A stretch of 64,000 bases of DNA from Megaustenia siamemsis. Lineage: Eukaryota; Mollusca; Gastropoda; Stylommatophora; Ariophantidae. Under the pieces are notes generated by a model. That model was not told the DNA's origin. It saw nothing but the letters and a program-made list of their open reading frames with translations, and made no database searches. Position 1 is the first letter of the stretch, and each line of letters begins with the position of its first letter. The translations under genes were made by a program, and so were the position numbers. This document shows, piece after piece, positions 50,520-62,189 of the stretch. Location: assembly GCA_032433765.1 (NCBI GenBank), contig JAVIAB010000051.1, positions 145,624,068-145,688,067 on the forward strand. Reading direction: 5' to 3'.

Positions 50520-51055
50520 TGGGAACGAAGGAACATTTGATGTATGAGATAGCTCTCTGAGAATGGGAGAACTATGAAAGTGTTATCTGGGATGTGAAGG
50601 ACGTGAGAATATTATGTATGAAATAGCTCTCTGAGAATGGGAGAACTATGAAAGTGTTATCTGGGAACGAAGGAACATTTGATGTATGAGATAGCTCTCT
50701 GAGAATGGGAGAGCTATGAAAGTGTTATCTGGGAACGAAGGAACATTTGATGTATGAGATAGCTCTCTGAGAATGGGAGAACTATGAAAGTGTTATCTGG
50801 GATGTGAAGGACGTGAGAATATTATGTATGAAATAGCTCTCTGAGAATGGGAGAACTATGAAAGTGTTATCTGGGATGTGAAGGACGTCAGAATATGATG
50901 TATGAGATAGCTCTCTGAGAATGGGAGAACTATAAAAGTGTTATCTGGGATGTGAAGGACGTGAGAATATTATGTATGAGATAGCTCTCTGAGAATATGA
51001 GAACTATGAAAGTGTTATCTGGGATGTGAAGGACGTGAGAACATTATGTATGAGA
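50520..51055. repeat. 68/74-bp minisatellite abutting exon 1
   Basis: Units with GATAGCTCTCTGAGAATGGG, AGAACTATGAAAGTGTTATC and a variable end (TGGGAACGAAGGAACATTTG or TGGGATGTGAAGGACGTGAG). The first partial unit contains the exon 1 acceptor; minus-strand TTCCTTCGTTCCCAG recurs at 50661 and 50729. Confidence 0.95.
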
Positions 51056-51184
51056 TATTTTGAAACAAATGACGTGTTGTAAAGGGTGATTGTCATCGAG
51101 GCAAGAAAATAGACTGTCACGCCAATTGTTGTATTGGATATGTGGTGTTTAATGCTGGCATTTGTTAAACCTTCGGCACAAGAA

Positions 51185-51480
51185 GAATCATCATCATCAA
51201 GTACCGTGCCTGCTGGCATAAGTGATCATGTATATCCACACCCTTCGATCTCGACAGTTATTTATCATTTCCGTTGTTTCCGTTCTGCCAAGCCATTCTC
51301 TTATGCTGTCTGGAATCTTTTCTCTTTACTTCCCTCTATCTCTTCGTCCCCCGATTTTTCAAGTTGTTATAATATATTCCAGCGTTTCCCTTCTCACTCA
51401 CATGTTGGAAAAATGATGAATGTTTCTTCCTGATATTGGAAATTAGCTCTCTTTTTGTTTTGATCGCTTTCTGAAAGAAG
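51185..51480 (-). pseudogene. RTE LINE 3' fragment
   Basis: Plus strand ATCATCATCATCAAGTACCG then the same order as 31440-31690; short and diverged. Confidence 0.85.
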
Positions 51481-51609
51481 ATTAGAAAATGTCAAATTGT
51501 CAAGTGGAGACAAAAGAAAACAGTGTAAATGCCATAATTCGTTACTATATACTCATAATTGTGTATATCAACTTGTGTTGTGTGTATATTTCATTGACTA
51601 TATAGTTTT

Positions 51610-51876
51610 TATGGGAGCCGCGATAGCTCAGTGGTTAGTGAACTGGACTACAAAGGACAAGGGGTAGGGTTCGATCCCAGCCGACGGTTTCCGGGTTCAC
51701 CCATCCTTAAATAGGTACCTCATTTTTTTTCTGCAAAAGTAAAGCAGCACGGGCGTAATACCGACCACATTACCCCAAAAATCAAGTGCTGAAGTGTCTG
51801 TAAAATGTATGATCACTATCACCATATTCCCTATACGCCACTTGGCGTGACCGTGGTACTTTACTTTTTTACTTTT
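51610..51876 (+). mobile_element. tRNA-derived SINE, complete, with target duplications
   Basis: Head GGGAGCCGCGATAGCTCAGT (A-box) and GGTAGGGTTCGATCCC (B-box), body TTCACCCATCCTTAAATAGG to CGCCACTTGGCGTGACC, then a TACTTTACTTTTTTAC tail. CTATATAGTTTT flanks it at 51598-51609 and 51877-51888. This defines the full monomer, about 267 bases. Confidence 0.93.
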
Positions 51877-52059
51877 CTATATAGTTTTATATATTTAATA
51901 TATAGTTATATATAATAGTTATGATTTCTGGATAGTTTCTGGTTAGGCAGCCGAGCTCATATGGGTGGAAACTCGCGTGCTAAGACGCCGGTTCAAGTCT
52001 CGTACTTTACCTTTTAATAGTTATGATATAAATACATTTAATAGTTATTACATAGTTAT

Positions 52060-52245
52060 ATGTAACAGCCAGAAATGAGAAACTTAATGGCCGTGTTAGA
52101 AGTCTTATCAACCAACACAGAACTGGAGTCGTCAGTCGCTGGACACTGCGGGACTTGCTGAGGAGGGGATCTGAGCACCTAAGGACATGTTCGGAGTGCA
52201 ATGATGATGACCCGCAAATAACTCAATAACTCAATGTAACAGTAA
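52060..52245 (+). repeat. LINE 3' end fragment (CAAATAACTCAAT family)
   Basis: CCAGAAATGAGAAACTTAAT, AGTCTTATCAACCAACACAG, GAGGAGGGGATCTGAGCACC and a double AATAACTC end. A single unit, without the 72-bp amplification. Confidence 0.92.
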
Positions 52246-52264
52246 TAATAATTCATTAGATCTA

Positions 52265-54247
52265 GTTTCAAGAAAAGAAACTGGTACTAGCAGCATGGAT
52301 AGACCTAAAGAAAGCATTTGATAAGGTATGGAAGGAAGGGCTTTTGAAGAAACTGAGAAATTATGGAGTAAATGGCAGGATGTACAAATGGGTCAAAGCA
52401 TACCTGCATAACAGGAGAGCCAGAGTGCAACTGGATGGTCTTAAGAGTAAGAAGGTCCTACTGCGCCAGGGCGTTCCACAGGGAGGGGTACTATCTCCAA
52501 CACTTTTTCTGATCTACATCAATGACCTAGTTACTGAATTACCACATGGTATCAAAGTGGCAATGTATGCAGATGACTTGGTAATGTGGTGCACAGAGGA
52601 GTATGCAACAGTGGCCTCCAAATTGTTACAAAGAGCTATGAATGCACTGAATTCATGGACAAATAGATGGTGTATCAGCATCAATACAGACAAATGCAGT
52701 ACTACACTTTTCACTCTTTCCCCAAAACAAAAAGCAGGAGCCATCTATATAAACAATGAGCCTGTGAAAGAAGACATACAGGCTACGTATCTCGGAGTTA
52801 CATTTGATAACAAACTATCTTGGAAACAGCAGATAAATAAGGCAACCCAAAAAGCAAGGAGAAAATTGGCTATTCTAAGAAAGCTGTGTGGAACTACGTG
52901 GGGTGCGAGTGGAAAATACTCAGTAAAGTTTACCAACAGAGTATACGCCCACATTTAGAATATGGATCATCTGCATGGTGTTCAGCATCAAACACCACAC
53001 TTCAAGAACTGGATAAAGTACAAAACCAGGCACTTAGGGTCATCACAGGAGCAATGAAATCAACACCAATATTAGAGATGGAGAAATTGTGGAGGATACC
53101 AGCACTGAGAGAACGGAGGGACACAAAGGTGCTGATACAGGCAGAAAAATTTGCTTGCATGCCGAGACATCCAATGAAGGACCGATTCCAAAATCTTGCA
53201 TTGGGACGACTTAAGAGAAGCAGTTTTATCCACCAAGCCAAGCGTATTAGTAGACAAACACCAGACATGCCAAGAGCTGTTAACCCCCTACTGCCCATAC
53301 CAGAACAGACTCCCTGGACAGAGGAATCAGGATTATCAGTTCAAATACGGACAGAAGTGAAAGGAATAGTTGATAAAGAGGAGCAGAATAGTCTACAGCG
53401 AAAAACAATAACTCTCAGTTTCCTGGATGAAGAATACCCACAAGACCTATGGATTCGTGTGTATACAGATGGATCAGCACAGAATGCAGTAAAAAATGGG
53501 GGAGCAGGTGCATATATAGAATACCCAAATAACACTAGGGATATGAATAAAATAGCAACAGGGAAATATTGTCACAATTATGATGCAGAAATACAAGCAA
53601 TAAAGTTAGCAATAGAAAAACTGCTGAACATTAATCTTAGCCCGCAGCCTGTAGTGTTTTTGACAGATGCAAGATCAGTACTCCAGGCACTACAATCCAG
53701 AAAATTACCACATTTGCAGACCTTATTGACTGAACTCTGCAAGCACCACAGGGTTGCCCTGCAGTGGATCCCATCTCACTGTGGAATACCAGGAAATGAG
53801 AAAGCAGATCAGTTGGCAAAGGAAGGTTCAACAGGCACACAACTAGATACACCTGTTACATACCATCATAAGAAACAGATAATCAAATCAATCAGAGGAC
53901 CACAAGCCCCAAATCAGGATGCCTTTTATAATATGAATAGATATGAACAAGTTATCATTATACGTCTCAGAACATGACACAATCGACTCCATAGTCACAT
54001 GTATACAAAATTCAAGATCGGCACCTCAACTACTTGTACATGTGGACAGGCGCCCCAGACTGCTGAACACATACTTCAAGACTGCACTGAATATAGTAGA
54101 CTGAGGAAAATCCATTGGCCCATAGATACAACACTACAGACAAAACTATATGGGCCACTGCAAGAATTACAAAAGACAGTAACATTTATACAGGAAACGA
54201 CATTGCAGATATAGACAATGCTTCAGGCGAACGAAAGATAGATAGAT
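52265..54247 (+). pseudogene. I-type LINE, 5'-truncated copy 2
   Basis: Begins inside RT (LAAWIDLKKAFDKVW) and runs through RQGVPQGGVLSPTLFLIYIN, YADD (52565-52576), RNase H (RVYTDGSAQNA, IPSHCGIPGNEKADQLAKEG) and the Cys motif to CGAACGAAAGATAGATAGAT. Against the 9.3-kb copy it differs by scattered substitutions; one lost G near 52911 shifts the frame and a TGA near 53975 cuts the end. Confidence 0.93.
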
Positions 54248-54639
54248 TAGATCTAGGAAATACAATCATTATACAGGCGTGAAAGGGGTAAAACCCAATA
54301 GCACGAAGAGAAAGAACTGAAATGACAGCATCAACGACTCGAAGAGCCTCGACTTTAACAGAGGAAGTAGCCGCAGAAGAAAAGTGGCGGTTGATCTCGT
54401 CTTGGACCAAATATTGCGTTCATTTAACTCACCGATCGACTTCTAGTAACACAGAGCCTGAGATAGTTAAAGGAGATGTTTTGTTGGAAAGAAAGGCGGC
54501 CTAGCGTTCAGCTAAACCTGACCCAAAACTGTAACGATGTTTAATAAACACAAGCAATAACAAATGATTCCTTATTTGCCACAATCTATGAATTTCGTAG
54601 AATTTTTCTTTCTTCCTTCAATATATTTTTTTATTATTT

Positions 54640-54790
54640 AGTTATTGGGGAACCATTGACAGACATCTCAATTTATCTCTTTCTTCACTCACTCTTTTGG
54701 ACTCTTTAACGTCAAGACCAGTCCATTCTTTTAGTTCATCTTCCCACCATTGTCTCTGCCCACCTCTACCTCTTGTTCCATCCTTTCACA
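54640..54790 (-). pseudogene. LINE C-terminal relic
   Basis: Minus frame: TRGRGGQRQWWEDELKEWTG then LDVKESKRVSEERDKLR ending MVPQ and a stop, the common R..RWEDDI.EWTG....R...DR..W ending of LINE ORF2 proteins. Between 54250 and 54640 nothing is seen. Confidence 0.7.
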
Positions 54791-54939
54791 GTTCCCTGGA
54801 GAATGGTCTTCAGATGTTCGAGATACGTGGCTAAACAAAAAATATTATTTTGCATTTCTTCATTGCAACCAAAAGATCATCATATACTTCCATTGCCTGT
54901 TGTACCTTTTGCGAACTTTCTCATTACGATCTACTTCAG

Positions 54940-55562
54940 TAAAGTAAATGTTCCCTCCATGCCTTGCTAGGCGTGTGGGGAATATGGTGCTAGTGACTAT
55001 ATTTGTCTAAGACCACGGCACATTTTTGGGTGAGGTGGTCGGTATCACGCCTGGCCGCCTTTACTTCCTATAAAAATATCTGGCACTTTTCATTTTAGAG
55101 GCTGGGTGAACTCCGGAGCCTTGTCAGTCCGAAAAAATCCGTCACTGCTGGGTAACGAGCCCGGATCTTTCTTGTCAGTAAGCGAGCACACTAACCACTC
55201 AGCCACCGAGGCGAGCACACTAACCACTCAGCCACCGAGGCGAGCACACTAACCACTGAGCCACCGAGGCGAGCACACTAACCACTCAGCCACCAAGGCG
55301 AGCACACTAACCACTCAGCCACCGAGGCGAGCACACTAACCACTCAGCCACCGAGGCGAGCACACTAACCACTCAGCCACCGAGGCGAGCACACTAACCA
55401 CTCAGCCACCGAGGCGCGCACACTAACCACTCAGCCACCGAGGCGAGCACACTAACCACTCAGCCACCGAGGCGAGCACACTAACCACTCAGCCACCGAG
55501 GCGAGCACACTAACCACTCAGCCACCGAGGCGAGCACACTAACCACTCAGCCACCGAGACTC
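54940..55562 (-). repeat. SINE subfamily with ~13 tandem A-box units
   Basis: Reverse strand: a 29-bp unit (GGCTGAGTGGTTAGTGTGCT, CGCCTCGGT) repeated from 55560 to 55175, then CCGGGCTCGTTACCCAGC (B-box region), GGAGTTCACCCAGCCT and the diverged body to CACACGCCTAGCAAGGC. Confidence 0.92.
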
Positions 55563-56115
55563 CCGATTTAAGTGAGAGGATTAAAAATTGTGCGATAACA
55601 TTTGATTTCCAATCCTTGTATTTTGTTTAGTTCTGTAGCTACTACTGTAAGGCAATATATATATATAGATACAAACACAATGTATACTTTTGTATGCAAA
55701 TATATGTTTTGTTATATATTTATTCCGATCAAAAGTAGCAGGGAATGTGTCATTAGGTAAGATCAGTCTCAGTAGCCGGTACACTGCACTTGCTAGACAT
55801 TGCGTTATCTACCCCTATCAGCCAACTTTCTATTTAGTGTTAGTCAAAACTGTTTAGATCAATGGTTCTCAAACTTTTTGTGCTCACGGGCGCGCTGACA
55901 ATTTCCCTACGAACCGCGGGCGCCAGGAGCCACATTTATTGTCATCAGCGGCTACTCATGTAACACACAATTTTGCTCATCTCACAGTTATTTTGTGTTC
56001 ATTTTCAAAGAAAAAGAATATAGAACAATGTATCTTACCAACAAATATGGCATAGCTTCTGAAGATAAACAGCAAAATGAGCATTAAAAAAGAGAAATCG
56101 ATACACTACACCGAA

Positions 56116-56394
56116 CTAACGTGATTTTTGGCAATGCATTTGTTCTACCAGATTTTCAAAGTTGGGGTGGTATGATGACTTTCCTACTCGCATGCATTGA
56201 TCAAGATGTGAATCAGTCAGACGAGATCGATGTGAATCAGTCAGACGAGATCGATGTGAATCAGTCAGACGAGATCGATGTGAATCAGTCAGACGAGATC
56301 TGTTTCTGAACTTGATAACGTTGTTGCAAGCATTGATTCGCTCAGGTTGTATCGAACATGTACATGATTTCATCATGTTTTCAGCTTGTCTCAA
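56116..56394 (-). pseudogene. hAT transposase C-terminus with 8-residue repeat
   Basis: Minus frame ending SYHPNFENLVEQMHCQKSR and a stop, preceded by RSRLTDSHLDQCMRV, as in the dimerisation domain end (NRL.D.HL...LR....P....L......CQ.SH). RSRLTDSH is repeated four times (24-bp units, 56208-56302). The stretch 56400-56920 upstream is diverged with no readable frame. Confidence 0.75.
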
Positions 56395-56924
56395 AGATGG
56401 AATTTCTTTCTGTCAACTAATTTACAAAAACTTGCATCATTTGTATTAGATTTTAAAACAATGTTGTTCATGAGGTGCAGGAACTAATCTTCCACGCTTG
56501 AAGAAAAAATTTCCTGCAATCGATGAAGCAGTTTCTGTGATTTGAGAAGGAAATGGATTCGGGCGCGAGCAAATCACAGGCTCAAGAATGGTACAATCTT
56601 GAACCCCTTATCAAACTCTTCAAGAAGCGTGTTGACATGGTCAGCACATTACTAAGGCCGAAACTCGTTAGTACCTACAATTTTCTGCATATTTGAAAAG
56701 TGAACTAAAGATTTTGAAATAAATTGTTGCTTCCATAAATCTTGTTAAGCTTTGAACAAGCTCACAAATCCAATAATATCAAATAGATATTTGTCATTAC
56801 CTGACGCTTATTTATAGTTGTTCAATTTCTCGCTGATGTTTATAAGACAAGCCGAGTCCAGCAACCAAGAAGGGTCACTAAGTTTATCAATATTCAAGGC
56901 CGAGTTCGAGTTTTTGGAGTTGAA

Positions 56925-58820
56925 ATTTCAACTGGGCCAACGCCCCCTCTGTGTGGTCAGAACAGTCGTCGGCATCTTTCATCTGGGCCAACGCCCCCTC
57001 TGTGTGGTCAGAACAGTCGTCGGCATCTTTCATCTGGACCAACGCCCCCTCTGTGTGGTCAGAACAGTCGTCGACATCTTTCATCTGGGCCAACGCCCCC
57101 TCTGTGTGGTCAGAACAGTCGTCGGCATCTTTCAACTGGGCCAAAGCCCACTCTGTGTGGTCAGAACAGTCGTCGTCGTCGGCATCTTTCATCTGGGCCA
57201 ACGCCCCCTCTGTGTGGTCAGAACAGTCGTCGGCATCTTTCATCTGGGCCAACGCCCCCTCTGTGTGGTCAGAACAGTCGTCGGCATCTTTCATCTGGGC
57301 CAACGCCCCCTCTGTGTGGTCAGAACAGTCGTCGGCATCTTTCATCTGGGCCAACGCCCCCTCTGTGTGGTCAGAACAGTCGTCGTCGGCATCTTTCAAC
57401 TGGGCAAACGCCCCCTCTGTGTGGTCAGAACAGTCGTCGTCGTCGGCATCTTTCAACTGGGCCAACGCCCCCTCTGTGTGGTCAGAACAGTCGTCGGCAT
57501 CTTTCATCTGGGCCAACGCCCCCTCTGTGTGGTCAGAACAGTCGTCGTCGGCATCTTTCAACTGGGCCAACGCCCCCTCTGTGTGGTCAGAACAGTCGTC
57601 GGCATCTTTCAACTGGGCCAACGCCCCCTCTGTGTGGTCAGAACAGTCGTCGGCATCTTTCATCTGGACAACGCCCCCTCTGTGTGGTCAGAACAGTCGT
57701 CGTCGGCATCTTTCAACTGGGCCAACGCCCCCTCTGTGTGGTCAGAACAGTCGTCGTCGGCATCTTTCAACTGGGCCAACGCCCCCTCTGTGTGGTCAGA
57801 ACAGTCGTCGTCGGCATCTTTCAACTGGGCCAACGCCCCCTTTGTGTGGTCAGAACAGTCGTCGTCGGCATCTTTCAACTGGGCCAACGCCCCCTCTGTG
57901 TGGTCAGAACAGTCGTCGTCGGCATCTTTCAACTGGGCCAACGCCCCCTCTGTGTGGTCAGAACAGTCGTCGTCGTCGGCATCTTTCAACTGGGCCAACG
58001 CCCCCTCTGTGTGGTCAGAACAGTCGTCGGCATCTTTCAACTAGGCCAAAGCCCACTCTGTGTGGTCAGAACAGTCGTCGTCGTCGGCATCTTTCAACTG
58101 GGCCAACGCCCCCTCTGTGTGGTCAGAACAGTCGTCGGCATCTTTCAACTGGGCCAACGCCCCCTCTGTGTGGTCAGAACAGTCGTCGGCATCTTTCAAC
58201 TGGGCCAACGCCCCCTCTGTGTGGTCAGAACAGTCGTCGGCATCTTTCAACTGGGCCAACGCCCCCTCTGTGTGGTCAGAACAGTCGTCGGCATCTTTCA
58301 ACTGGGCCAAAGCCCACTCTGTGTGGTCAGAACAGTCGTCGGCATCTTTCAACTGGGCCAACGCCCCCTCTGTGTGGTCAGAGCAGTCGTCGGCATCTTT
58401 CAACTGGGCCAACGCCCCCTCTGTGTGGTCAGAACAGTCGTCGGCATCTTTCAACTGGGCCAACGCCCCCTCTGTGTGGTCAGAACAGTCGTCGGCATCT
58501 TTCAACTAGGCCAACGCCCCCTCTGTGTGGTCAGAACAGTCGTCGTCGGCATCTTTCAACTGGGCCAAAGCCCACTCTGTGTGGTCAGAACAGTCGTCGG
58601 CATCTTTCAACTGGGCCAACGCCCCCTCTGTGTGGTCAGAACAGTCGTCGGCATCTTTCAACTGGGCCAACGCCCCTCTGTGTGGTCAGAACAGTCGTCG
58701 GCATCTTTCAACTGGGCCAACGCCCCCTCTGTGTGGTCAGAACAGTCGTCGGCATCTTTCAACTGGGCCAAAGCCCCTCTGTGTGGTCAGAACAGTCGTC
58801 GGCATCTTTCATCTGGAACT
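56925..58820. repeat. 51-bp minisatellite with nested CGT repeats, ~36 copies
   Basis: Unit with CCCCCTCTGTGTGGTCAGAA, CAGTCGTCGGCATCTTTCAA and CTGGGCCAACG. The GTCGTC block varies by whole triplets (units of 51, 54 and 57 bases). A variant AAAGCCCACTCTG recurs. Long frames on both strands follow from the 3n length. Confidence 0.98.
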
Positions 58821-58824
58821 TAAA

Positions 58825-59960
58825 CAGTCAATACTGCAGCAGAACCGCACAAATTGAGTCAACAATCGTTGTAACTCGCGACGTGTCCGAAGTCAAGAAC
58901 TTTCTCACAAAGTAACCCTTCATGAAGAACGCAGTGGCAGGACATGAAGTTGGGAAATGACTCGTCTTTCTTGTACAATACAAAGATACATTTGCGTTGC
59001 CAATCAGTGAAGGTGCTCCACCGTAGAAATAATATACAACTGTTCAAGCGGCAAGTGTCCGTCACATACGACTTGAAGGTGTTAAATACATTGCCATATC
59101 TTCTTCCCGTTTTCCGAGCCATAATTACCAACAGCCTATCTTTCCCAGTGACATCACTGAGCACCATTCTTGCTACAACAGCCAACAACGAACTGTCTGT
59201 TTTGTCAGCGGACTCCTCAAATTGAAGGGGTAAGAACTCTCACGTTGTTAGCTCATTCTTCAACTGACTTTGAATGCCACAAATGATTGCTTCTTTTCTT
59301 CCCAAAACGGTACGTTTGATACTGCAGATCGTTTATTGCTGACATTATTTCATTTTTTTTAGAAAATGCATCAAACAGATTTTCTGTCACAGCCTGAAAA
59401 GCTTATTTCAACAATTCACCATCTGGAGTGTCCGGTTAGCGCAATCGATAGGCGGTTGGCTTACCATGGCAACAGCCGGGGTTCGTACCCTGGCGAGGAC
59501 ACCTGGGTTTTACTAATTCCCTGAAAATTAGTGGGAGCCGCGATAGCTCAGTGGTTAGTGAACTGGACTACTACGGACAAGGGGTAGGGTTCGATCCCAA
59601 CCGACGGCTCCGGGTTCACCCAGCCTTAAATGGGTACCGGATTTTTTCTGGGAAAGTAAAGCAGCACGGGCGTAATACCGACCACATTACCCCAAAAATC
59701 ATGTGCTGAAGGTCTGTAAAATATAGGGTCACTAACACCATATTTCCCTATACGCCACTTGGCGTGACGGGGGGTACTTTACTTTACTTTTTACCATCTG
59801 GAGGCGGTTTTAGCTTCGTCAAGACGTTAGCAATTTTAAACGAAGCAATTGTGACTTTGATGTTAACACTGACTTGGTAAAAGCTGACAGCTGGGCTGCA
59901 AGATTTGATGTTAATCCACGTACTTTACACTTTCCTACCTATGAATTGAGTTTATATTTT
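58825..59960 (-). pseudogene. hAT transposase, N-terminal and middle part
   Basis: Minus-strand pieces: ASFKIANVLTKLKPP, ELLK and AFQAVTENLFDAFSKKNEI before a SINE insertion, then QFEESADKTDSSLLAVVARM, VLSDVTGKDRLL, NVFNTFKSYV, FPNFMSCHCVLHEGLLCEKV. The order matches hAT transposases of the ZBED5/SCAND3/GTF2IRD2 type (LDESTD, HC.IH...L..K). The catalytic Asp region is degenerate and the DGA block is not readable. Confidence 0.85.
59429..59792 (+). mobile_element. Dimeric SINE: two tRNA-like heads on one body
   Basis: The first tRNA-like unit (59428-59503) has a GTGTCC..GGACAC acceptor stem and a T-arm with GGGGTTCGTACCC. The second (59534-59611) has GGAGCCG..CGGCTCC, A-box TAGCTCAGTGGTTA and B-box GGTTCGATCCC. 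Then the common SINE body and TACTTTACTTTACTTT tail. ACCATCTGGAG flanks the whole at 59418-59428 and 59793-59803, so it inserted as one piece. Confidence 0.88.
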
Positions 59961-60084
59961 TCCGTGCATGAATTGTGATTTGTTTGGAAATGACGTTCAA
60001 TTTTATATTTTTTAAACACCGTAACATGACTGCCATAGATCAAACACATGTTTTTATCTCAACAAATTAAAATATATCTCTTCC

Positions 60085-61412
60085 CACTCACTGTTGAAAT
60101 TAGGCCTGTATGGTCGCTGTCTCTTCTCATTCACTGTTGAGATTAGATATATATGGTCGCTGTCTCTTCCCATTAGCTGATGAGGTTAGACATATATGGT
60201 CGCTGCCTCTTCCCATTAGCTGATGAGATTAAACATATATGGTCGCTGTCTCTTCCCATTAGCTGATGAGATTAGACATATATGTCGCTGTCTCTTCTCA
60301 CTAGCTGATGAGATTAGACATATATGATCGCTGTCTCTTCCCATTAGCTGATGAGGTTAGACATATATGGTCGCTGTCTTTTCCCATTAGCTGATGAGGT
60401 TAGACATATATGGTCGCTGCCTCTTCCCATTAGCTGATGAGGTTAGACATATATGGTCGCTGTCTCTTCTCATTCACTGTTGAGATTAAACATATATGGT
60501 CGCTGTCTCTTCCCATTAGCTGATGAGATTAGACATATATGGTCGCTGTCTCTTCTCACTAGCTGATGAGATTAAACATATATGGTCGCTGTCTCTTCCC
60601 ATTAGCTGATGAGATTAGACATATATGGTCGCTGTCTCTTCCCATTAGCTGATGAGATTAGACATATATGGTCGCTGTCTCTTCCCATTAGCTGAGGAGA
60701 TTAAACATATATGGTCGCTGTCTCTTCCTATTAGCTGATGAGATTAGACATATATGGTCGCTGTCTCTTCCCAGTAGCTGATGAGATTAGACATATATGG
60801 TCGCTGTCTCTTCCCATTATCTGCTGAGATTAAACATATATGGTCGCTGTCTCTTCCCATTAGCTGATGAGATTAGACAGTTATAGTCGCTGTCTCTTCC
60901 CACTAGCTGATGAGATTAAACATATATGGTCGCTGTCTCTTCCCATTAGCTGATAAGATTAGACATATATGGTCGCTGTCTCTTCCCATTAGCTGATGAG
61001 ATTAGACATATATGGTCGCTGTCTCTTCCCATTATCTGCTGAGATTAAACATATATGGTCGCTGTCTCTTCCCATTAGCTGATGAGATTAGACAGTTATA
61101 GTCGCTGCCTCTTCCCACTAGCTGATGAGATTAGACATATGTGGTCGCTGTCTCTTCTCACTAGCTGATGAGATTAGACATATATGGTCGCTGTCTCTTC
61201 CACTAGCTGATGAGATTAGACATACATGGTCGCTGTCTCTTTCCACTAGCTGATGAGATTAGACATATATGGTCGCTGTCTCTTCCCACTAGCTGATGAG
61301 ATTAGCCATATATGGTCGCTGTCTCTTCCCACTAGTTGATGAGATTAGACATATATGGTAGCTGTCTCTTCCCATTAGCTGATGAGATTAGCCATATATG
61401 GTCGCTGTCTCT
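60085..61412. repeat. 43-bp minisatellite, ~30 copies
   Basis: Unit with ATTAGCTGATGAGATTAGAC, ATATATGGTCGCTGTCTCTT and CCC. Confidence 0.97.
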
Positions 61413-61554
61413 TTCCTGGAGTACTTGTAAAGATGCAGAAAATCTGGAGCACGAAATAAACACACACACAGACACAATGTATGCAAGTTGATAATCGTTT
61501 GTTTCTGCTCAGATTATAAATAAAATGAATAAATGACAAACACAACACAACCAC

Positions 61555-62185
61555 GATTAATACACAACAAAACACTGCAGTAAATACACAACAAAACACT
61601 GCAGTAAATACACAACAAAACACTGCAGTAAATACACAACAAAACACTGCAGTAAATACACAACAAAGCACTGCAGTAAATACACAACAAAGCACTGCAG
61701 TAATACACAACAAAACACTGCAGTTAATACACAACAAAACACTGCAGTAAATACACAACAAAGCACTGCAGTAAATACACAACAAAACACTGCAGTAAAT
61801 ACACAACAAAACACTGCAGTAAATACACAACAAAACACTGCAGTAAATACACAACAAAACACTGCAGTTAATACACAACAAAACACTGCAGTAAATACAC
61901 AACAAAACACTGCAGTAAATACACAACAAAACACTGCAGTAAATACACAACAAAACACTGCAGTAAATACACAACAAAACACTGCAGTAAATACACAACA
62001 AAACACTGCAGTAAATACACAACAAAACACTGCAGTAAATACACAAAAAAACACTGCAGTAAATACACAACAAAACACTGCACTAAATACACAACAAAAC
62101 ACTGCAGTAAATACACAACAAAGCACTGCAGTAAATACACAACAAAACACTGCAGTTAATACACAACAAAACACTGCAGTAAAGT
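61555..62185. repeat. 24-bp minisatellite, ~26 copies
   Basis: Unit AATACACAACAAAACACTGC plus AGTA. Produces long Cys/Val/Phe-rich minus-strand frames. Confidence 0.97.
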
Positions 62186-62189
62186 TAAC

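Noticed and set aside
51945..52016. tRNA gene
   Set aside because: GGTTCAAGTC resembles a B-box and GGCAGCCGAGCTC a tRNA start, but the acceptor and anticodon stems do not pair; at most a tRNA-like relic.
56818..58915. Trp/Ser-rich 654-codon and related ORFs
   Set aside because: They are frames through the 51/54/57-bp array; stops occur as soon as the array ends.
59428..59503. Functional tRNA
   Set aside because: Acceptor and T stems form, but the anticodon stem has a mismatch, the apparent anticodon is atypical, and it sits inside a mobile SINE unit with target duplications.
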